From a virus: a stretch of 52,309 nucleotides of DNA. Position 1 is the stretch's first letter; each line of letters opens with the position of its first letter. The stretch covers positions 1 to 52,309 of the IMG/VR virus record IMGVR_UViG_3300027759_000121. One strand, 5' to 3'. The translations under genes and the position numbers were made by a program. Below the pieces are notes generated by a model. It saw nothing but the letters and a program-made list of their open reading frames with translations, searched no databases and was not told the DNA's origin. This document shows, in pieces, positions 48,264-52,309 of this stretch.

Positions 48264-49015
48264 ACCTACAGGAATCCATACAGAGAATTAAATCAATGAT
48301 GGGTCTTCTTAATGAAAATAAGAAAACATCGGATTATAAAGGAACAAATAGAATTGTTTTAATTGGACCACCAACTGTTGGTAAATCTACCGTATCAGAA
48401 GAACTTGCAAATCAACTAGGGATTGAATATGTGAAATTAGATAAAATGCAAGAAAAGTTTGGGTATGCTAAAGAAAAAGAATTTGAATTGGTTAAACACG
48501 TATTATCCCCTGATTTTAAAAAATATAATACGTCATCAATAATGGATTTTGGTGGAGGTCACGCACACAACCAAGGGGTAAAAGAACTATTAAATAACTA
48601 CCCAAATGTGTTTTTATTAATGCCATCACAAGATTCTGATAAATCAGAAGAACTGTTAATAAAAACTAATGTAGAAAGATGGGGAGGATTTATGGACCAA
48701 ATGGTTCAAGGGCTTAAAAGTGGAAAACACAAACATTCAAAAGAAAAAGAAAAAGAACTTATTGATAAATTAGAGAGAATGAAAAAAGGTGAGGGTGGAA
48801 AATTTGATAAAAAAGATTTACCTGATGTAGAAGAAATGAAAGGGTGGGGCGGATTAAATATGGCTAAAGATTGGAATAAAATTGCCCCATTATCTAAAGA
48901 AGAAGATGTTAATAACAGAGATATATCGAAACATATTATAAATGTTTACGATAAAAATGGTGAAAGAAGAAATAAAACTGACATTGCGAAAGACATAATT
49001 AATTTATTAGTATGA
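48260..49015 (+). CDS. Leader-bearing P-loop kinase-like protein
   Basis: 251 residues. The leader MNLQESIQRIKSMMGLLNEN has an L-N-E site (16-19), then Walker A GPPTVGKST (36-44) as in small-molecule or nucleotide kinases of the shikimate-kinase fold, a KLDKMQ segment and a long Lys-rich helical region. A nucleotide-binding enzyme behind a capsid-type leader suggests delivery to the host with DNA. Substrate unknown. Confidence 0.75.
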   Translation: MNLQESIQRIKSMMGLLNENKKTSDYKGTNRIVLIGPPTVGKSTVSEELANQLGIEYVKLDKMQEKFGYAKEKEFELVKHVLSPDFKKYNTSSIMDFGGGHAHNQGVKELLNNYPNVFLLMPSQDSDKSEELLIKTNVERWGGFMDQMVQGLKSGKHKHSKEKEKELIDKLERMKKGEGGKFDKKDLPDVEEMKGWGGLNMAKDWNKIAPLSKEEDVNNRDISKHIINVYDKNGERRNKTDIAKDIINLLV

Positions 49016-49398
49016 ACCTACAAGAAAACATACAAAGAATACAATCAATGATGGGGGTAATTAATGAATCATCGGAAACAACTGATGATGTTGTAGGAAA
49101 GGAATTTTGGTTTGAGTATCATTGTTTTGAGAGTCCTAAATCTTGTGATGCGGAATTATGGTATAGGACACACAATAAAGTTTTAGTTTTGAGTATTGTA
49201 GAACATGGTTGTTTGGATACAAAATTAGAAAGACTTTTAGAAGGATGTCCAAGAGTATATAGAGTGGTTTTTGAAGATGGGTTTGAGTATGTTGTTTTTG
49301 AAGACGAGTTAATGGAATCAAAAAAAGAGTTTGAAAGACCTGACGCACCAAAAAGAAATCAACAAGAACAAATATCAAGAATACAAGATAAAGATTAA
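49012..49398 (+). CDS. Leader-bearing unknown protein, 128 residues
   Basis: The leader MNLQENIQRIQSMMGVINES has an I-N-E site. The body (FWFEYHCFESPKSCDAELWY ... LVLSIVEHGC) is a small mixed domain with several Cys. ATGA overlap with the kinase-like gene. Confidence 0.72.
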   Translation: MNLQENIQRIQSMMGVINESSETTDDVVGKEFWFEYHCFESPKSCDAELWYRTHNKVLVLSIVEHGCLDTKLERLLEGCPRVYRVVFEDGFEYVVFEDELMESKKEFERPDAPKRNQQEQISRIQDKD

Positions 49399-49402
49399 AT
49401 CA

Positions 49403-49434
49403 ATCCTCCACTAACAATGGGGGATTTTTTATTT
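49403..49434 (+). terminator. Intrinsic terminator, repeated copy 2
   Basis: Identical over 32 bp to 47781-47812. Confidence 0.85.
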
Positions 49435-49511
49435 AAAGGATAATAGTGTTATATGTAAAAACATACAATTACATTTTGTGGTATGATGAACCCTAAAATT
49501 TGGGGTCTATC

Positions 49512-50000
49512 TTACATAGAAATGGGATAATCGGAGATAAGTCTTTCATAGTTCCTACTAACGCCAACCAGATCATAGTCATCTAAACATCTCCAAGAGT
49601 TAGAAGATAATATTCGATTAAATCCAATCTCAGACTCTCTTTTATAATATTCGAGGGATTCGTCATCAATGATAAGAAACTTCGTGTAACCCTCTGATTT
49701 ACGTTTAATAACATATCCCGCACGATCATCAGGATCACCAAAAGATAGATCATTAACGATTATACCTCTACTAACCAAGAAGTCCTTAAATTCATTACCA
49801 TCCTTAGATCCGTTCCAGTAAGATCGACCCCAAGTAGAAACAATACATATATCAGAATTAAACATGGTAATAATACTATTAAGTACTTCAACAGACTTAG
49901 GTATAAAAGAATGTTTACCATCAGGATCCCTGTCCTTTAGTTTAAGGTAACTAACAAGTACACCATCAATATCAAGATATATAACAAAAGGTTTATCCAT
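49512..50000 (-). CDS. HAD phosphatase (HAD_SAK type)
   Basis: 162 residues from MDKPFVIYLDIDGVL; the in-frame ATG at 50060 adds a Tyr-rich stretch that looks like leader. Motif I YLDIDGVL, motif II CIVSTWGRSYW and the late LIIDDES acidic motif are present. Same class as the 16568 protein: a likely phosphatase of nucleic-acid ends. A leftward gene at the start of the composition-shifted end. Confidence 0.8.
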   Translation of the reverse strand: MDKPFVIYLDIDGVLVSYLKLKDRDPDGKHSFIPKSVEVLNSIITMFNSDICIVSTWGRSYWNGSKDGNEFKDFLVSRGIIVNDLSFGDPDDRAGYVIKRKSEGYTKFLIIDDESLEYYKRESEIGFNRILSSNSWRCLDDYDLVGVSRNYERLISDYPISM

Positions 50001-50060
50001 AAGGTAAAGATAGTAATAATAAATGATATATGTATTAGAGTATAGGATTAAATCATTCAT

Positions 50061-50823
50061 TCCATCCTCCCGTTCGTAAACTCACTACGGATCTTCATTC
50101 ATAATTTTATCCAATACTCTTATGTAATATTTTAATAGGATAATCGGAATATATCCGTTTATCTATAATGTTGTTTACGGTAAACTACTTAGTGTAAACT
50201 AATATAATCCCCCACTTACAATGGGAACCCCATTTATAAGTAGACAATAAGTAAACAGATTAGTAATTAGTTATGGTGTTCATTTTAAATGAATGTTCAG
50301 TTACACTGAACAAGGAGAAATAATGAACAGATGAGGTAATTGTTTAGTATGTAGATGAAAGGGACAATGAGTCTTATAAGGGAAATAACCCTACGGGTTT
50401 GTGTAGTATAAGAAACATTATGTCCCATTAATTACCACCCATTTACTTCCTATATAAGTTGTCTATTATTACGGGGTCAAAGGTTGAAAAGGTACCTAAA
50501 GGTTCGTTGAAGTTATCTACTTAGTTATCTATTAGTGATCTACTAACGTCCTAAAGGACTGTACCCGCACTATGGGACATTACTATATAGTTTTCGCTGG
50601 AGAATGTGTATACCTAAAAAAGTGGTCTTGTAGGGGTCAAGAAAGGGGATTTATTCACTCTCACTATATCAACAGGACTATTATCGGTGGGAAGAAGTGG
50701 TAACTTAATACTATGGTAATGGTGGGAGAAAGTGGTAAAAGCACTGTGTAGTAACGCGAACGTGACTGACATTTTGACAAAAACAAGTTTTTTAACATAT
50801 TTATTTATTAACAATTCCCCCCT
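50061..50823. other. Gene-free region with hairpins and short repeats
   Basis: About 760 bp without a convincing gene. It holds four GTAAAC copies (50076, 50180, 50194, 50251), a GTTTAC-G-GTAAAC palindrome, an AATGGG-AAC-CCCATT hairpin (50220-50234), the perfect dyad TGTTCAGT-TAC-ACTGAACA (50294-50312), a 66-nt multi-stem element (50361-50426) and GTCC-TAAA-GGAC near 50548. It could be a replication or regulatory region, or a non-coding RNA. Confidence 0.45.
50361..50426 (+). ncRNA. Candidate structured RNA element
   Basis: Nested pairing: GGGACA/TGTCCC outer, CTTATA/TATAAG inner, ACCC-TAC-GGGT apex. Three co-linear stems in 66 nt are unlikely by chance. Confidence 0.4.
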
Positions 50824-51123
50824 ATGATAGAGATATTAGAAGTTTTCAACAGAGTTATTAACAAAAGTGGTAGTACCATAACCCTGACATATTGTCACCA
50901 TAACTTTTCTGGCACGTGTACATACCAAGAAGTTACCACTAAAGGATTAAATAAACCTATCAAACAGAGTTTCTTGGTACTGACTTCAACGGACATGGGA
51001 GATGTGATAGAGTACATACACAAAAAATCCCCACTATCAAGTGAGGATCTTTCATCTATAAATAAACTAATCAGGGATCATTCATTATCTGTTGTTGATA
51101 ACTATTTAAATGATCCACGTTAG
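50824..51123 (+). CDS. Unknown protein, 99 residues
   Basis: Starts MIEILEVFNRVINKSGSTIT. A TTGACA (about 50774) and TATTTAT lie upstream. Mixed composition, no motif. Codon use resembles the C-richer end of the window. Confidence 0.6.
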   Translation: MIEILEVFNRVINKSGSTITLTYCHHNFSGTCTYQEVTTKGLNKPIKQSFLVLTSTDMGDVIEYIHKKSPLSSEDLSSINKLIRDHSLSVVDNYLNDPR

Positions 51124-51201
51124 ATTGGGGGTTAAAGGTCTCTATCTGTAATGACATGATTACGGATCCAAGTTGCCAACTTAGAGTCGGGGAACTTAGA
51201 T

Positions 51202-51597
51202 ATGATAAAGACACATACTATGAGTGAGGTTACAATTGTTACAGATGTAACAAAAAACCATAGGAAGATATTAATTAACGTCTCCATCACCAATTACAAT
51301 TTCAGTTTCATCTCTATGAATAAACGAGGGGGTAAAACTATGTGCCCAACTAACAATAGACATTCCAAATATGAATGTCCCCAATACAACCAATACTTCT
51401 ATACTACTTTTCATATTACAAATGTAAACAAATTAAACATGGGGGACAAGTGTGATCGTCAAATAATTATGAATCCCTTATTTTTTTTATATAGCGTGTT
51501 GGAGTCTACGCTCCAAGGGGATTATACTTTCCCCCAACCCGTTTCGGACTTAACCACCAACATAACAAAGGTATGGATAATTTTCGACATAACCTAA
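51202..51597 (+). CDS. Unknown protein, 131 residues
   Basis: Thr/Asn-rich with several Cys (TMCPTNNRHSKYECPQYNQY). No promoter box or family recognised. Moderate support from length and position. Confidence 0.5.
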   Translation: MIKTHTMSEVTIVTDVTKNHRKILINVSITNYNFSFISMNKRGGKTMCPTNNRHSKYECPQYNQYFYTTFHITNVNKLNMGDKCDRQIIMNPLFFLYSVLESTLQGDYTFPQPVSDLTTNITKVWIIFDIT

Positions 51598-51604
51598 TAT
51601 TTAT
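51597..51604 (+). promoter_or_regulatory. Late-type box ATATTTAT
   Basis: ATATTTAT ends directly before ATG 51605 and 6 nt before ATG 51611. The usual 4-7 nt spacing favours the second. Confidence 0.5.
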
Positions 51605-51610
51605 ATGAGT

Positions 51611-52108
51611 ATGTTAACAAGAAAACAAGAACAGGGAATAAGAATATTGGAGAGTATAGTCCAATCAGAATATCCATTCGTGGTGTCACTTAAAGTATCT
51701 GATACACCCTTAGATATATACCCCTCAATGTTGTCGGTTGAATTAGAGATAGATCCGATCACACTAAGTAATCTATATGATCTCCCCTTTGATGATAGGT
51801 TTAAAAGTGATATCACATGGGAGTGGTATGCAGGCAAAGGAAGTGATCTATCTTACCTTGTTCACCTGTTCCCTGAAGAGTACCATGAAGAGTTCGGTTG
51901 GAAATACAACAATAAGATGGAAGACTTCATGTCACAAGCCTACACACAACTACCATCTACCATGAGAGTGAATTCATATAACACAACACCTGAAGATCAG
52001 ATCCCTGATTGGGCGTTGAGATATAAGTCAGGTCACCCACGTAAGATTAATATAGATAAATTCCGTATAGTAGGTGATAGTAAGAGACCCACAAGATTTA
52101 AGGACTGA
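51611..52108 (+). CDS. Unknown protein, 165 residues
   Basis: Start MLTRKQEQGIRILESIVQSE chosen by spacing to the late box; the alternative is 51605. Contains DITWEWYAGKGSDLSYLVHL and a basic end. No leader cleavage site and no family recognised. Confidence 0.65.
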   Translation: MLTRKQEQGIRILESIVQSEYPFVVSLKVSDTPLDIYPSMLSVELEIDPITLSNLYDLPFDDRFKSDITWEWYAGKGSDLSYLVHLFPEEYHEEFGWKYNNKMEDFMSQAYTQLPSTMRVNSYNTTPEDQIPDWALRYKSGHPRKINIDKFRIVGDSKRPTRFKD

Positions 52109-52309
52109 AGTGTAACACAGGTCTATGACATGGTGTCATGTTAATAACTTCCCATAACTAAAGTTATCCACCCCCCATTGTTAATAACTTTATATATGAC
52201 AAGGGGATCCTGGCATACCCCCTCCCACCTGGGGGTATTGCCATATGTACCCCTCCCCCCCTCCGTATCCCCCCCATATATGACATTTTGACAGGTAGAA
52301 AGGGGGTTC
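52109..52309. other. C-rich terminal stretch with dyads
   Basis: No gene. Holds the dyad ATGACA-TGG-TGTCAT (52125-52139), two TTAATAACTT copies 40 bp apart (52141, 52181), a hairpin GGCATACCCCC / GGGGGTATTGCC (52212-52242) and TGACATTTTGACA, also present at 50767-50779. C-runs are unlike the rest of the window. Confidence 0.45.

Noticed and set aside
48260-49015. Shikimate kinase
   Set aside because: Only the P-loop is shared; the substrate-binding residues of shikimate kinases are not visible and the Lys-rich C-terminal half is unlike them.
50614-50814. Reverse-strand 66-residue ORF in the gene-free region
   Set aside because: His/Thr-rich sequence without start signals; it overlaps promoter-like elements of the 50824 gene.

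Overview
This window looks like an accessory stretch of a large, AT-rich tailed phage (T4-like lifestyle) infecting a Bacteroidota, probably flavobacterial, host. The reasons are: (i) repeated TAnnTTTG promoter boxes, the known Bacteroidota -7 element, at gene starts; (ii) dense, short, overlapping genes, mostly rightward; (iii) phage-type genes: thymidylate synthase, RNA ligase, two homing endonucleases, several metallophosphoesterases, a DUF5856-like protein and lysis-type muralytic enzymes; (iv) more than a dozen proteins whose first 10-25 residues resemble T4 capsid-targeting sequences, with an (I/L)-x-E site like the one cut by the T4 prohead protease. No capsid, portal, terminase or polymerase gene is present.

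Layout. 1-9.9 kb: end of a DNA methyltransferase, a leftward lytic transglycosylase and membrane protein, a DHH phosphoesterase, DUF192 and Nudix proteins, a candidate small RNA, a 728-residue peptidoglycan-binding virion protein, a P-loop kinase, a secreted NUC1-type nuclease, a phosphoesterase, a GIY-YIG homing endonuclease and a tiny ribbon-helix-helix gene. 9.9-18.8 kb: a metallopeptidase-like protein, then a run of tiny genes joined by a repeated stop/start junction, an Rnl5-type RNA ligase, a HAD phosphatase and many small unknowns. 18.8-19.7 kb: a gene containing nine 36-bp repeats separated by eight exactly 30-bp unrelated spacers, which is the most unusual object in the window. 19.7-26.9 kb: cREC protein, small lipoproteins, SLOG protein, a thymidylate synthase split into two genes around three inserted genes, and a lone ABC-transporter membrane domain. 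27-30 kb: HNH homing endonuclease, phosphoesterase, RmlC, DUF5856. 30-42 kb: mostly late-type genes with targeting leaders, including a three-domain SGNH/peptidoglycan-binding/transglycosylase protein. 42-44 kb: a membrane protein, GT2 glycosyltransferase and LpxH-like phosphoesterase module. 44-49.4 kb: small genes, a stand-alone response regulator, tRNA-like sequences and a block of three genes sharing the same leader DNA. 49.5-52.3 kb: HAD phosphatase, a 0.8-kb gene-free structured region, three unknown genes and a C-rich end.

Two promoter classes can be read directly. Genes for small and metabolic proteins often carry TAnnTTTG exactly 4 nt before the start codon, which predicts leaderless mRNAs. 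Genes with capsid-targeting-like leaders instead carry (T)ATATTTAT 4-7 nt before the start, on either strand, and are probably the late class. Together the genes suggest nucleotide supply (ThyA, Nudix), RNA repair (ligase, kinase, HAD and cREC proteins), cell-envelope attack and modification, and a large set of proteins packaged in the head and possibly delivered with the DNA.

Limits: all family calls come from reading motifs without searches. Two genes are broken at poly-A runs, which may be assembly homopolymer errors. Several very small genes are supported only by context.
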